A stretch of 64,000 nt of DNA, from assembly GCF_030272615.1 (NCBI RefSeq), contig NC_081414.1:335678927-335742926 (forward strand), given 5' to 3'. Position numbers and translations under genes: made by a program. Shown one piece after another: positions 33,449 to 44,705 of this stretch; position 1 is the first letter of the stretch; each line of letters starts with the position of its first letter. The notes under the pieces were generated by a model. The model saw only the letters and a program-made list of their open reading frames with translations, did no database searches and was not told the DNA's origin. This stretch comes from Cryptomeria japonica (taxonomy: Eukaryota > Streptophyta > Pinopsida > Cupressales > Cupressaceae).

Positions 33449-35002
33449 TCAGAGACGTATTATCATTACTGGGAGCCCACCTTTCATACGCAAGGTGATG
33501 GAAAGAGAATACTTTGGACTATACTCTGTCTCTGCTTTCACACTATACCTGTGTAGAACGGAAGCCACAACCGACTTCATCTGAATGAAGCTCATTTCCT
33601 TCCCAAGACAAATCCGAGGCCCGGCTTGAAACACTGGAAACTTGTATGGATCCTCTGCAACAAATTTCCCATTTTTCAGCCATCTCTTCGGCTTGAACTC
33701 CAGACAGTCGCTGCCCCAGATGCTTTCCATCCTGCCCATTGAATAAATACTATAGCTCACAAACCAGCCCTTCCGCACAACATTACCGTCGGGCAGCACA
33801 TCATCAGCTGCAGCGAGTTTGGTATCAAGAGGTACAGGTGGGCAAAGCCTCAGAGATTCACACAGAGCCGCATGCAAATAATGCATCTCCTTCAATTCCT
33901 CAAAGCTAAATACAACCCATTTCGATTCTCCTTCCTCCGCCCGGCCATTTCTGGCTGCCAAGAGCTGCAAAATCTCAGAGCGGATGGTGTCTTCTACGCA
34001 GGGACGAGAAGAGAGTAACCAGAAAAACCATGTTAACGCCGTCGAAGTCGTGTCTCTCCCTGCCATTATAAAACTCACCACCATGTCTCTTAAAAACAGC
34101 TCCGATTTCTCTAGCAAAGACCTTATTTCCATCTCATCAAAAGGTTTCTCAAGCTCTGGATTACCCACAACAGCCTCCATGAATCTGGAGAGAAGATCCT
34201 CTTTCTTCTTCTTGCCCATCTCCTTCCTTCTTGAACGAATTATATCCATGGCGAATTCATCCACCACGCCAATGGCTTTCCTTAGCTTCCTTTCAGAACC
34301 CACGTTCAGAAACCGCTTGATTCTCCACAAGTAGGGGAAAATGTAAAAGAAGCGTCCAGAACTGATGTGGGTCGCATCGTCGAAAGCTTCTGCAAAGGGC
34401 GAGCGAGGCAAAGAAGAGTGGAGGCAGGCAGGATCCACCCCAAAAGCAACCTTGCATATATTATCAAATGCAAACCTGTGTAAAACATCTTGCATGTCTA
34501 TGGTGGCAGATGTTTTACTTACCCGGGACAAGAGCGGCATGAGGCGGTTCTGAATCTCCCACTGCACCGTCTCAACCACAAAACTTCTGAGCGACTTGGT
34601 GTTGAATTCATAGCTGGCAACTTTTCTCTGCATCCTCCACAGTTCTCCGTCCACATTGAAGATTCCGCTGCCGAGGAAATCATGGAGAAGAAAACTGAAG
34701 CGTTCTCCTTTGGGATAGTTCACAAACTTGGTGCTGAGAATGTGTTCTACGTTCGCAGGATTGGCAATGTAAAAGCCTGCGACTCCTGGGCGCCGGACAA
34801 TGAATGTCTTGGAAGGTGTTCTGGAAACGGCATCCGTTGCCCATTCTAGAAACCTGTTTCGGTTTCGGAGAAACTCAAATGTAATCCCCACTAGAGGATA
34901 TACTGTAGGACCTTTGTATGGTCCCTTGTTCCAGCGTTTACTACCGATAATGTTGATTAGCAGGCTCAGAGAAAATAGTAGAAAGGCAATCAGAATGGCC
35001 AT
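33449..35002 (-). CDS. Cytochrome P450, CYP94-like fatty-acid/jasmonate omega-hydroxylase
   Basis: A complete, intronless 517-residue P450, the usual size and structure for the CYP86 clan. An N-terminal membrane anchor (about 1-20) places it in the ER. The I-helix oxygen-binding motif AGRDTTSTALTWFF is at about 314-327, ExxR (ESLR) at about 382-385, the PERF-like FKPKRW at about 436-441, and the haem loop FQAGPRICLG at about 458-467 with Cys ligand 465. The blocks SYEFNTKSLRSF and RFAFDNICKVAFGVDPACL are characteristic of CYP94. Known CYP94 enzymes hydroxylate fatty acids at the chain end or oxidise jasmonoyl-isoleucine; the substrate here cannot be told. All catalytic motifs are present, so it is probably functional. 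The start is the first ATG before the anchor. It is the only intact protein gene of host type in the window. Confidence 0.92.
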   Translation of the reverse strand: MAILIAFLLFSLSLLINIIGSKRWNKGPYKGPTVYPLVGITFEFLRNRNRFLEWATDAVSRTPSKTFIVRRPGVAGFYIANPANVEHILSTKFVNYPKGERFSFLLHDFLGSGIFNVDGELWRMQRKVASYEFNTKSLRSFVVETVQWEIQNRLMPLLSRVSKTSATIDMQDVLHRFAFDNICKVAFGVDPACLHSSLPRSPFAEAFDDATHISSGRFFYIFPYLWRIKRFLNVGSERKLRKAIGVVDEFAMDIIRSRRKEMGKKKKEDLLSRFMEAVVGNPELEKPFDEMEIRSLLEKSELFLRDMVVSFIMAGRDTTSTALTWFFWLLSSRPCVEDTIRSEILQLLAARNGRAEEGESKWVVFSFEELKEMHYLHAALCESLRLCPPVPLDTKLAAADDVLPDGNVVRKGWFVSYSIYSMGRMESIWGSDCLEFKPKRWLKNGKFVAEDPYKFPVFQAGPRICLGKEMSFIQMKSVVASVLHRYSVKAETEYSPKYSLSITLRMKGGLPVMIIRL

Positions 35003-35131
35003 TGCCTTCGATACCTAGCTTGTCCAGGGTCTCATGTTATCGTTGTACAAGATAAATTTCGGACGGTGCTACGTAGGCCACGTATCAAGTTTGTGGTGAC
35101 GTATATTCGCAGACTAAATCTGTATTGGCTA
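35003..35131 (-). promoter_or_regulatory. P450 proximal promoter
   Basis: Between the P450 start codon and the candidate Helitron end. On the minus strand it holds a CCAAT box (35124-35128), an ACGTCA/TGACGT site (35097-35102) and ACGTGG (35078-35083), the last two being bZIP-type ACGT cores. No clear TATA was identified; AAATTTATC at about 35051-35059 is the nearest AT-rich word. Confidence 0.35.
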
Positions 35132-35135
35132 TAAA

Positions 35136-35161
35136 CTAGCACTTCCACCCTAAGGAGGTGC
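35136..35161 (-). mobile_element. Candidate Helitron 3' terminus (hairpin plus CTAG)
   Basis: On the minus strand a hairpin, GCACCTCC / GGAAGTGC with a 7-nt loop (one G-T pair), runs directly into CTAG followed by T. Helitrons end in CTRR after a hairpin and insert between A and T, which this fits. The hairpin usually lies a few bases further from the end, so this is only a candidate. It is about 470 bp beyond the helicase stop. Confidence 0.35.
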
Positions 35162-35609
35162 AAGGTTACGCCGATAGGAAACAATAACTTATAATTGTAG
35201 ATGGTTATTTTGATATGTGATTTGTGCACAAAATAGTTTATTTTGAAAGATAAATAATCAAAGTATTTATATACAATTTTTGTTGAGACATAAAAAAACT
35301 ATCAATCTTATACATTTGGATCCTGAAGATGACTTTTTTCCTTGGTATGAATGAGTTTGAGGTTAGCTTTGTTTTTTTTTCTTTGATTTTGATCTGCATA
35401 GTGAAACAAGTAGTTAGTGTTTTTTTAGGAGGGATACATGCATGGTTTTATATAGATGGTTTAAAAGTATATAAATGTGGAAGTTTGCGAAGCAAAGAAA
35501 GGAAGCATTAAGCATTTGATGTAGCAATTTTGGAATAGCAAGTAATAGGTTTTTTTTTTGTTTTTTTTTGATATAGAATATAAAAGGGAAATTGCATACC
35601 TTTTACTCA

Positions 35610-36989
35610 TTACAATGAGAGTTGTTGTAGTCGAGACTCCTCCTTTTTTCTGATAATTGTGTATGGATTATTCTTCATTCTTGAATATCGATCAAAAAAG
35701 AATGGTGGTTCTATACAGAGGTCCTTTATTGATTTAACCCTTGATACAACTGTAAAAGTTAACCCTTGTCTCTCTGTTTTACCTATATCAATTATAGCTT
35801 TTGGTAATGTTAATCCTTGGGATTTATGTATGGTAATTGCCCAGGCCATGGATAGTGGAATTTGTCTATGATTACCTAGGGATATTGGTGTTATAGGTAT
35901 ACTTTTCGGGTCATCTTGGTTCCAAGGTGGGCCATTGTAATTATCAAACCATACAACTACACACAAAGGTAAATCTGGTGGCTTAGAACCAGTCGTGTAT
36001 ACAATATTTAGCACCTCTCCAAGTGATCCATTGACAAGGCTTGCTTGTATCCTTAGGTTTGTTGTTAACATTGTTTGTTGGCCTCTACATAGCAGGAGTT
36101 CATGGGGAAGTTGGTTAGCATCATTATCAACATTTGGTTTTATGTGCGTTTTGATTGCAACACTAAGTGCAATAGGAAGATTTAGTAGTTTAACCATTTT
36201 TTTGTTATGCATTGTAACTAAATCATTAGTGGAGTATAGGTGTATTTCTTTGTCAATTTTTTTATCTTCATCAATACATAGTAATTTGTTTGTGCGGTTC
36301 ATTAGTAATTCCCAATCTCGTTCAGCTGGTTGGGCATCACACATGTTTTGTAATATTCGACGGAAGTCAATTTGATCTTGAGAATCACCCTGTTGACAAA
36401 ATATTGTTTGAAGTGTCACAATTGTAGTGAATTGCTCCCATAAAAACTTGGCATTCGAGTGTGATGCATATATAGGCTTGTCCATAACAGGTGGTAGTTG
36501 TGCTAGGTCACCAACAAGTATGATTGATGTCCCACCAAAGCACAAGTTTTGTTGGTGGGGGAAAGCTTCACACAGTCTGTTATCTATTTTCAATAGTAGC
36601 TTTGGTCCTATGAAGCTCATCTCATCAATAAGGAGGTATTTTATGTGTCTCATTTCTTCTTGAAATATTAATAGTGATTGGCCCCTTAGTGGTTGCATTT
36701 CTTTTATTGGAACCTTAAGGGCAAAATGTATAGTTGAGGCATGTATGTTGAATGTGGCAATTCCTATAGGAGCAACAACAAGGAGCGGGTTATAATGTTT
36801 TGATGCTAAACTCAAAAGTGCATGTCTAATACAATGTATTAGGTAGGATTTGCCTATCCCTGTTGTTCCTTGTATGATCACATGCAAGGGTTGGTTGAAG
36901 GATATTTCATTATAATGTTCTTGAATAATGGTAAGTGCAAGTTCTTGTTTCTTCATTGAATTGTAACGTGGTTTCTTCATCTTGATCAT
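35610..36989 (-). pseudogene. Helitron PIF1-type helicase domain
   Basis: Open for 459 codons with all main superfamily-1B motifs: Walker A GTTGIGKSYL (about 41-50), Walker B LLIDEMSFIGPKLL (about 120), GGTSIILVGDLAQLPPV (about 152), NGSLGEV, and the C-terminal WAITIHKSQGLTLPKA and FTVVSRVKS. It would unwind DNA 5'-3' during rolling-circle transposition. The domain is undamaged, but it is separated from the Rep part by one frameshift near 36985, so the fused RepHel protein cannot be made. Called a pseudogene for that reason. Confidence 0.88.
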
Positions 36990-39969
36990 ACATCCTGTTT
37001 ATGCTTATGAAATGTTCAGCAGTGTCATGTAAATGTGGGGGAATAGAACATTCATTCCATTTATTCATATTGTCAAAGTCACGTCTACCAAGCATTTCGA
37101 TGATATTTTGATTTCCAGTAGTACGAATCCCCATTTGTGATAGCAAATCCCATTCATTCATATGTACAGTGGTTTCTAGATTTATCTCATTATCAGTGTC
37201 CTCATCATGTTCATGGTTTTCCTCTATATCAACTATGCGATCGACATGCCACACAAAATGTTTATTTACATTCATTTGCTTCCAATTTGTAACAATGTCA
37301 TTTTTGGTGAGACTTATTTCCACTGAAATGTTACGAAAATGCTTGTATAGAAGTAGGTCACTCCAACAAAATGTTTCAAGCTGTTCAAAATCCTCATTTG
37401 GAATAGCATAGAATCGAGGAAAGACATTAACAATTGCATTTTCTTTCCTTTTTTTCCATTTGCATCCTTTGCAAGTGGCAGAAAATGTAAATGATCTAGC
37501 AGAATCAATCAATGTTGTTGTTTCCATCTCAAGAGGGCATTGTATGTAGGAGTGTAGATAGTTCAATTGTAATGCAATTTCATTTTGGTTTCTTTTGATT
37601 CGATGGAATAGTTTTCTTCTAACATTTAGTGTCATAAATGAGTGATTGCAAACAACAAGCGATAGTTTTTGAAGCATATGTCATGTCTCTTGTGCACTTA
37701 TATCACGATTTGCAATGATTTCAACTATAAATTTGCAATATGCTACTATTGCTTGGTCCTCAATTGCTTGTTTTTTACAAATTCGTGTTAACACATCAAT
37801 ACAAGACTCTGATTTTCTTTCTGCCTTGGATGCATATTTTGCAATATTTTTAAGAACAAGTGATTTTGATACAACTAGTTGGCAATCCATATTAGCTCTC
37901 CATATTGAAATCATTTATGAGAAATGTATATTCAATCTATCATCATTTCGTGCAGGGGTATATGTTTTTTTTCCTGATTCATCGCATGATAGGGAAGAGC
38001 TATCACATTCGGTCCAAGGAGCTTTGTAACAACACTCTATAAGGTGACCTCGCTTTCGTAGGCATGTTGCCTTAGTACATTTTGTGTGCCTTTGAACATG
38101 GTTGATCAAGTCTTCATAGTCAACAAGTGTATTTATAGAGAAGATCTCACTTGTATTTAGCAAACAAGGATCTTCTTCTGAAGATCAGTGCCTTGTGTTG
38201 TTTTTATCTAATGATGCATGAGGATTGGACGCACTAACATATTTGTCAAAGAATGACTTAGCTATTTCTACAACAACAGGGTTGTCCCAGTCGAGTTTGT
38301 CCATGTTTGGTGCACTGTCAAGCCAAATGAATCCATGTATATGTGCAGATCCTCGATGTTGCCATTCATATCTATACCAATAATTTTTTGCACACAGGAG
38401 TTTCTCTATTACTTCTTCACGAAAGATTGTGAACCGTTGATGAAAATATAGGGATGTTGTATGAGGGTTATTGATAGTGTTGTTTGTGCAATCTTTGTTA
38501 ATTTGCAGTTTGGTCGACACACCATTCACAAATAATTGTTGTAAATCTGGCCATTTTGTATCTGCAGAACTTAATGTGAAGAAGAGAGTAGGGGATCCTA
38601 TTTGGCTGATCATATTTGACAACTCACCACGACACTTGTTTCAATAAGAGCGGGTCCCTCTTAAGGAAGAACCAAAATGTATCAATTCTTCGGCTAGCTA
38701 AGTATTGGGCATTTGTTGTAAGTTTAGGTGAAGACTATCGATGGTGTTTAGTATGGAATCCTCTACATTTTGTTTGACAAAAATGGAGGAAAGTCCTTGG
38801 TTGCGATGTCTCATCATTAGATTGAATACAAAATATTGAAATCTTGGATGGCATCCAAATCTATTATCATGAAACCTCATCAAGTGCAACACATATTCAT
38901 GCATCTGAACTTCTCTATAGCATGGTTGCAATTTCAATGCAATACCATTTGGGAAGAGTGTGGGAAAAACCATGTCTAGAAGGGCCTTAGTATTGTATTC
39001 ATTTATTGGTGAATGGTCAAGTTGTGGCCAGTGAATAAGGCTGTCATGTTCATATGTAATTTGCAAGGTATCTTTGATGATTTCTAGTTCAGGATGACTA
39101 TTTGGTAATTTAGCCATAAATGATGTTTAGTAAGTTATTTAATTTTCATGTTGATCCCCAATAGCCATATATTTAGTGTTTGTTGCTTCAATTTGTTCAT
39201 GTTCAAAACCAATGGTATGAAGCAGGTTTGAAATGCCTATATTTGTATCCAGTAGTTGTGCTAGAGAGTCAACATCTATTTGAACATCTTTGTAGTATGG
39301 GTCATATTTGATCTTATATTGTAGTGCAGCCCACACACGTGCTCTACTTACATAGCAATCATAATGGTCCCCTTGTGCACACAATCTACGAACTATAAGG
39401 ACATCTAAGTTTGTAATTCTATGTGAGAGATATTTTACTATTGTTTCGATATCTTGTGGGAAACTAATTGCATGCCCACTATATTTGTATTGTCCTCCAT
39501 GAGCATGACTTACTTGAACTATTGGACTTACCCGTGCTATGAGCATCTCTTCGACTTGGGTTAGATTTTTTAACTCGTCTGGTTGTTTGCCTGGGTCTAA
39601 ATTATTAGATGTCGAGAATCTATGTATACCTTTCTCATGAAAACATCTAGTACAAATTGGACCATTGTTTGTTGCATTTGTATGTATTCGAGGGTAGCAT
39701 TCACAACATATCGTGCATGTTTGCAAGTCTGATAATGCATCTATTCTATTGCGAAATCTTGTCGAGGCTATTATGAAGTCATTGTTTGGTTGTGGTTTGG
39801 GATGGTTTGTTGTCATTTTTTCTTTGCGTTTCATATGACGACAAATACTTATTTCTATTTTATGGCAAGCATAGTAGTCTTGACTTCTTTTACGAGTTTG
39901 CAACTTTTGTTTTTCAATTTTGGAGGATCTAGTTTGAGAATTTTGAGGGGTGCAGTTCATCATCTGCAA
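36990..39969 (-). pseudogene. Helitron Rep endonuclease part
   Basis: From 39969 to 36910 a single frame is kept for 3 kb, interrupted by about seven stops (near 39139, 38698, 38642, 38185, 37915 and 37681). In order: a Cys-rich N-terminus (CTICCECYPRIHTN...CTRCF), the DUF6570-like NNLDPGKQPDELKNL, the INEYNTKALLDMVFPTLFPNG block, the Helitron-like N domain with GSPTLFFTLSSADTKWPD, and Rep motif 2 EWQHRGSAHIHGFIWL (the HxH metal site). In the catalytic motif 3 the first of the two tyrosines is replaced by Asn (LKNIAKYASKAE where KYIAKYASK is usual). Without it, strand cleavage and transfer should fail. Several stops replace expected Trp or Cys codons. Confidence 0.88.
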
Positions 39970-40351
39970 ATGAAATTGTAAGTGTCATTATCAATGGTAA
40001 GAAAAAAACTAATATGTAGAATTACAAATCATTAATCTAAATGAAAAAATAAAGTGTTAATTATATCCATCATGTAGTAAAAAAAACAATTTGAGGAAAG
40101 GTAGTAGACAAATTATTTTCATGAAATCAACTTAAATTGTAATATAAATAAATGTGACATTTTCTTGACACATTATAAAAAAAAATATAAAAATTTAATA
40201 TATAGCTATTTTTTGAAATTTTTTGTACATATCATAAGCAATGAAGCTTGATCTAGGTACTATTATTGTGCATATCATTGATTTTGGCCAACAAGGAGTT
40301 TTTCTCTGCAACAAAATCTATCTTCTCAACTTTGGTGATTTTTATTTTAAT
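39970..40351 (-). other. Spacer between Helitron RPA and RepHel genes
   Basis: AT-rich non-coding sequence. No promoter could be singled out. Confidence 0.5.
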
Positions 40352-40732
40352 TCAACCTTGAACACCAGTTGAATCATTTGCAAATGAGATAGTGAAGATA
40401 AATTTCTTGAATAAAGCTTGCTTAATTATAGCCTCAACATTGATCTTTGCTTCTCGGTTGAATTGTAGCATATATAAATGCACTGTAGAAATTACAAGGA
40501 GGTAGGTGGCTTCTTCTTCAAAAGCAATAGCCCATAGTGTGCCTATATGATTTTCTAGCTTTAGTTGAAGTATACATCTGTAAATGCAATTTACAAATGT
40601 ACCCTTGCACTTAGAACAATTCCATGTCTTATCATCATTCTGCACAACTCTTTTTTTACATTGTTTACCATCTATCTCAAGTGGGCAAGATGGATAAAAA
40701 ATTGAATTTGATTTTATGAATTGTATTGTTTC
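40352..40732 (-). pseudogene. Helitron RPA1-like gene, C-terminal part
   Basis: Zinc-ribbon domain C of a replication protein A large-subunit homologue: CPLEIDGKQC, then WNCSKC, matching the four-Cys pattern of RPA1, followed by an OB-fold stretch ending NDSTGVQG. RPA would coat single-stranded DNA during Helitron transposition. Joining this segment to 56513 over one copy of the GTTTC target duplication gives an uninterrupted reading frame, which shows the gypsy cut a gene that was still open here. Confidence 0.88.
40728..40732. repeat. Target-site duplication of the gypsy, left
   Basis: GTTTC, identical to 56513-56517, directly flanking the LTR ends. Confidence 0.95.
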
Positions 40733-42170
40733 TGTAGACGTATAAAAATGACCATCTTCCTAAATGAATATTTTATGTTCATTTCCCTATTTGATTAAAT
40801 TCAATTTAATTAAATTATCCGCATTCCTCTATTTTATTAAGTAAATTACTTAATTTATTTAAATAAAATTCACTATACCATTTAATGAATAAATCATTTT
40901 ATTCAATTAAATAGTTATCCTAAATTGAATAAATCAAATTTATTTAATTTCTCCAAATTGCAATCAAATTGAATGAAATACTTTATTTCAATTAAATCCT
41001 ATTATCCCCCCCATCCACTTGCAAAATCCCAAACCCATTTCTAATCCCTTCTAGAATCTTCTAATCGCTTCTAATTAACCTAACCCCTCCTCTAAACTTT
41101 GTCACATCCCTAAGCAAAGGGAAGTCACTTCTCAAAGCCTAAAAGTCTTTGATAACCATTAAAGGCTTTCAACCTTCAACCACTAAATGTCTCAAAGTCT
41201 TTGATAACCTTTGAAAGCTTTCAACCTTCAACCACTTAATCCACAAAGTCTCCAATAACCATTAATGGTTAACCCAAACCCTCCTACATGGTTAAAACAT
41301 TTGTTTTGACTCAACCTCTACCCAACCCAAGGGTCTCATCAGGCCTTTAATGCTTTGACCATGATTATCTCTTAATCATTTGCACAAAGGTTTATCCTTG
41401 GATTAACTCCTAATCCAGTGGGTAATCCTAACTTAGACTTGACCCTTAGCCTCTAGATAACTATGAGGTCTTCTCAGGCCTTTAATGCCTCCAACCCCTT
41501 TTTTCAACCCAATCTTATGTTGACACTTGTCACCATGTCATTGGTGCAAATTGTGCACATGGATCCCTAACTTTCAAACTTGGCCCTTGATTAAACCTTT
41601 TAATCCTGGCCATCCATTGCCCTATTTGTGCTATAAATAGAGCTCTCATTCCTCCATTTTTAACGATCATCCTTCAAATTTGTAGCATCACACTTATGCT
41701 CAAATATATCCAAGCTTTCATTTCATATATGCTCATCATTTAGCCTCTTTTAGATCAGGAATTAGACTAAATATGCATGTTTAGAGTACTTTCTTTATCA
41801 TTTTAGCTCAACCATAGATTAAATATAGTATGCTAGGATAGTACTCATACTAATCTTATCATCTTATCATTTAGTTTATTGCATTTCTAAGATCATACAT
41901 AGCTTAAAATACATCTCATACTAAAATCTATCAAAGCATCCCTCGTTCTCACATTTGCCATCCCTAAACCATTTTGCTCAGTGATCTAAGAGCAAAAACA
42001 TCGGTTTGAGGGACATTGTGAGATAGAGAACCATGGGACCCTCCTTGGGAAGCTGAGTAATACGTTATTACTCCATAGCTTGCATCAAGAAGTCCTGTGT
42101 GTGTGTGTGGACTAGTATTTAACTAAATTTTCACATATTAAGCTTTATTCGCCCACTTTTCCCGCATACA
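40733..42170 (+). repeat. 5' LTR of the gypsy (1438 bp)
   Basis: Begins TGTAGACGTATA and ends CCCGCATACA. Compared with the 3' LTR it lacks 40 bp near 40909, between AATTAAAT repeats, as expected for a deletion by short homology; apart from that gap the two have the same length. Confidence 0.95.
41632..41639 (+). promoter_or_regulatory. TATA box in the 5' LTR
   Basis: GCTATAAATAGAGCTC, a strong TATA context; it is repeated in the 3' LTR at 55974-55981. Transcripts would start near 41665, defining the start of R. Confidence 0.7.
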
Positions 42171-42174
42171 TTTC

Positions 42175-42192
42175 TGGTGCCCACCATGGGGC
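42175..42192 (+). promoter_or_regulatory. Candidate primer binding site of the gypsy
   Basis: TGGTGCCCACCATGGGGC starts four bases after the LTR end. The TGG start fits the CCA end of a tRNA. I could not assign the tRNA with confidence; one or two bases may have mutated. Confidence 0.6.
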
Positions 42193-42258
42193 CCGACCCC
42201 AAATAACAAATCGGTTTTTCAAACTAATCACTTTTACAGGTCCGCGGGAAACAGGAAT

Positions 42259-42680
42259 CGGCGCGTGGGAAACATTCCCTAGCGCATCTGGTTAACAGTC
42301 CAGTGCATCCCGCTTACTGTTTAGCGCGTGGGCTCTATAATTTAGCGTGTAAAGACCTTTCTTTAGCGCATGACTCCCACTAATATTTTCCTGTAGGTCT
42401 CGACGTGGGCGAGACACAGAGTAGCGCATGCAGTAAACAGAATAGCACATCCATTCCACAGTTTAGCGATTGTAGGCCATCATCCAGCGCGTGCGATTCA
42501 AACATTAGCGCATCAAATTCTGATTTTTCCTGTAGGTCTCAACGACAGAGAGAAAAAGACAGAACAACGCTTCCAACATATAGAGTAGCGCATTCAAATA
42601 ACAGCATAGCGCATGGGAAAATTATTTTAGCGCATCTAGTCTCTATTGTAGCGCATAAAAGCCTTTCTGTAACGCATAAC
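42259..42680 (+). repeat. Phased motif array 1 in the gypsy leader (21-bp step)
   Basis: The core TAGCGC(A/G)T(G/C) recurs at starts 42259, 42280, 42301, 42322, 42343, 42364; then 42422, 42443, 42464, 42485, 42506; then 42565, 42586, 42607, 42628, 42649, 42670. Within each block every step is exactly 21 bp. The 12 bp between cores are not conserved. The 58-59 bp gaps between blocks each hold CCTGTAGGTCTC(A/G)ACG. One frame (42405-42707) is open and shows an AH heptad pattern, but the TAG cores are stops in another frame and no coding role is evident. Confidence 0.9.
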
Positions 42681-44180
42681 AGACAGAGGAAAATTTTAAA
42701 ATTGTAACCGAAAAGGAAATTTTAGACTTGTGGAAGTCCACCAAATCATCTAACAATTTTCTCTGGTTTGCTTGCAGGTTGCTAACCACATTTGTTGCAG
42801 AAAGGAGCATAATTTTAGAATTTTTAGATGGTTAAAATTTTCTCTAACTTAGTTAAGTTAGTTTAAAATTTTAAAACATCTTTTAGTCTTAAAATTGAAC
42901 TCACTTGTTTCTTTTGGGCTATAAAACGAACTACTATCCAAACATCTTCTTGCTTTTATAGGAGAAAAACACTTCATTTTGGAAGCTCTAAAAAGAACCA
43001 ACAAATCTTTATTTTTGCAAAAGTTCTAAAAAGAACCTCACCATCCTTTGGTGCATAAAAGGATTCACTTCAAATTTCTGTCAAGTAAAAGAATCACACA
43101 AGTCCAGAGTCAGTTACAACTAAAGAGGGAAGATCTTCCCCTTTTAGCAATTTCTTTTGCTGACCAACACATCAAAAAATTTTCTTTGTTGACGAAATTC
43201 CTTTCATAGATCAGCAAATCATTGCTTTGACAGGATAAAAATGAACACCATGTTTTTCTGGAGCAACATCTCCGCATAGATTTTAGCAAATCACTGAATT
43301 GAAAGGATAAAATAAACCAAATTGATTGCTTTGTCTCGAAAGTAGAAGGAATATGCTCTCCCCTTAACTGGGTGATCAAAAATCCAGCCCACTCTTACAG
43401 CTTTCTGTACTTCAAGCATTAAATCCTTTAGCAGGCCTGCCTTCCTAAGGAGTTGCAATCAACTCTTAAAGCCGTTTATAGACGGTGTGAAGGGAACGAC
43501 CTAAGTGGAGAACGACTTTGACGCCAAGAATTCCAACCCACTCTAATCAAATGTGGAAAGCGATGAAAGTCCTTTTCAACGGTTGCGCGCAGTGATTAAC
43601 CTTCCCCCAGTATCCTCGAGATACGTAAAGCCTTTGTTCTAAAGGTTGGGAAGCCTCCTGAGGGAGTTTATCACTTACGGCCGAACGGGAAGCCTGATTA
43701 CAAACCATAGAATTAGAAACTTTGAGCCAAGTCAGTAACCAGACATTTATAACATCATAGTGCAAGGGTGGGGAAGAATCCGCCTCCAAGATTACTCACC
43801 ATATATCTCCCAAGATAACTACTCAACTGTGAAGCAATTCACTTTGAGTTAATTTCTGGCAAAAGGCAAAAAAAGGGGCACCCTCTAGGGGGTGACATGA
43901 CTGTTTGAGCTGACGGAGTATCGAGACTAGTGGGTTATGATGTTATTTATGACCCTTGACTAAAGAGTCTTTCTGAAGTGTTTTACTTGTATCCAAACCT
44001 GTTAAAACATTAGGGATTTGAACACATCCTCGCAAGAACATACACTTTTTGTTAGATTAGGCAAAATGGTTGTACTTTTTGTGTCGTGCTTGCATTTATT
44101 ACTTCAAAAAATCATCCATCACACTTGAAAATTTCACAACAAAATTCAAAATCCACAAGAAATCAAACAAGAGGAAAAAT
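42681..44180 (+). other. Gypsy leader between arrays
   Basis: Non-coding. An acceptor-like TTTGCTTGCAG|GT lies at about 42769-42780, and a GC-richer, probably structured stretch at about 43440-43800. No ORF of note. It may contain a leader intron, the packaging signal, or both; neither can be placed. Confidence 0.4.
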
Positions 44181-44705
44181 CAGCGCAGTTTAGCACATCA
44201 GAGCAATCTCTTAGCGCGTGGAATACCTTTTTCAGCGCATTCAAACCTAAAATTAGTGCGTGGCGTTAAAAGAGTAGCGTTTTCATCTTAAGGCAAAATA
44301 GTACAAAATCCTTTAGCGCATCCCCAAAACAGTCTAGCACGTAGAAGCAAAATCTCAGCACGTGGGAACCAAAAATTAGCGCATAAAGTCTAAAGGTTGG
44401 CGCGTGACAGGCCCAGTATAGCGCGTAGCTTTTTCAAACAGCTAGACAACAATTTTCAACAGTCCGAACTTTAGCGCGTGGAAAAAACAGCTTAGTGCGT
44501 GGCATAGAAACATTAGTGCATGCAGTCAAACAGTTAGCGCGTTGAAGACCCAGGATAGCGCATAAATTTTTTCAACTGTTAGACCGCCGTTTTCAGAAAG
44601 TCCAAACTTTAGCGCGTGTCTAGGGGAAGATTAGCGCGTGTGCTCATTCTTTTAGCGCATCTAGTAAATTAAGTAGCGCATGTAGACTCTATTCTAGCGC
44701 GTGAT
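44181..44705 (+). repeat. Phased motif array 2 in the gypsy leader (21-bp step)
   Basis: Same core as array 1. Starts: 44191, 44212, 44233, 44254, 44275; 44314, 44335, 44356, 44377, 44398, 44419; 44472, 44493, 44514, 44535, 44556; 44610, 44632, 44653, 44674, 44695. All steps inside blocks are 21 bp except one of 22. A longer unit of about 137 bp (CAACTGTTAGACCGCCGTTTTC type, versus CAAACAGCTAGACAACAATTTTC) is duplicated at 44419-44480 and 44556-44618. Spacers between cores are unrelated. Confidence 0.9.

Noticed and set aside
33984-35018. Plus-strand frames inside the P450 gene
   Set aside because: Antisense shadows of the intact P450 coding sequence.
43547-43789. An 80-codon minus-strand frame in the gypsy leader
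   Set aside because: No domain; it lies in a GC-richer, probably structured leader segment and has no promoter or splice context.
42259-44705. CRISPR-like array (constant core, variable spacer)
   Set aside because: The 9-bp core and 12-bp spacers are far too short, and the host is a plant; the arrays lie in a retrotransposon leader.
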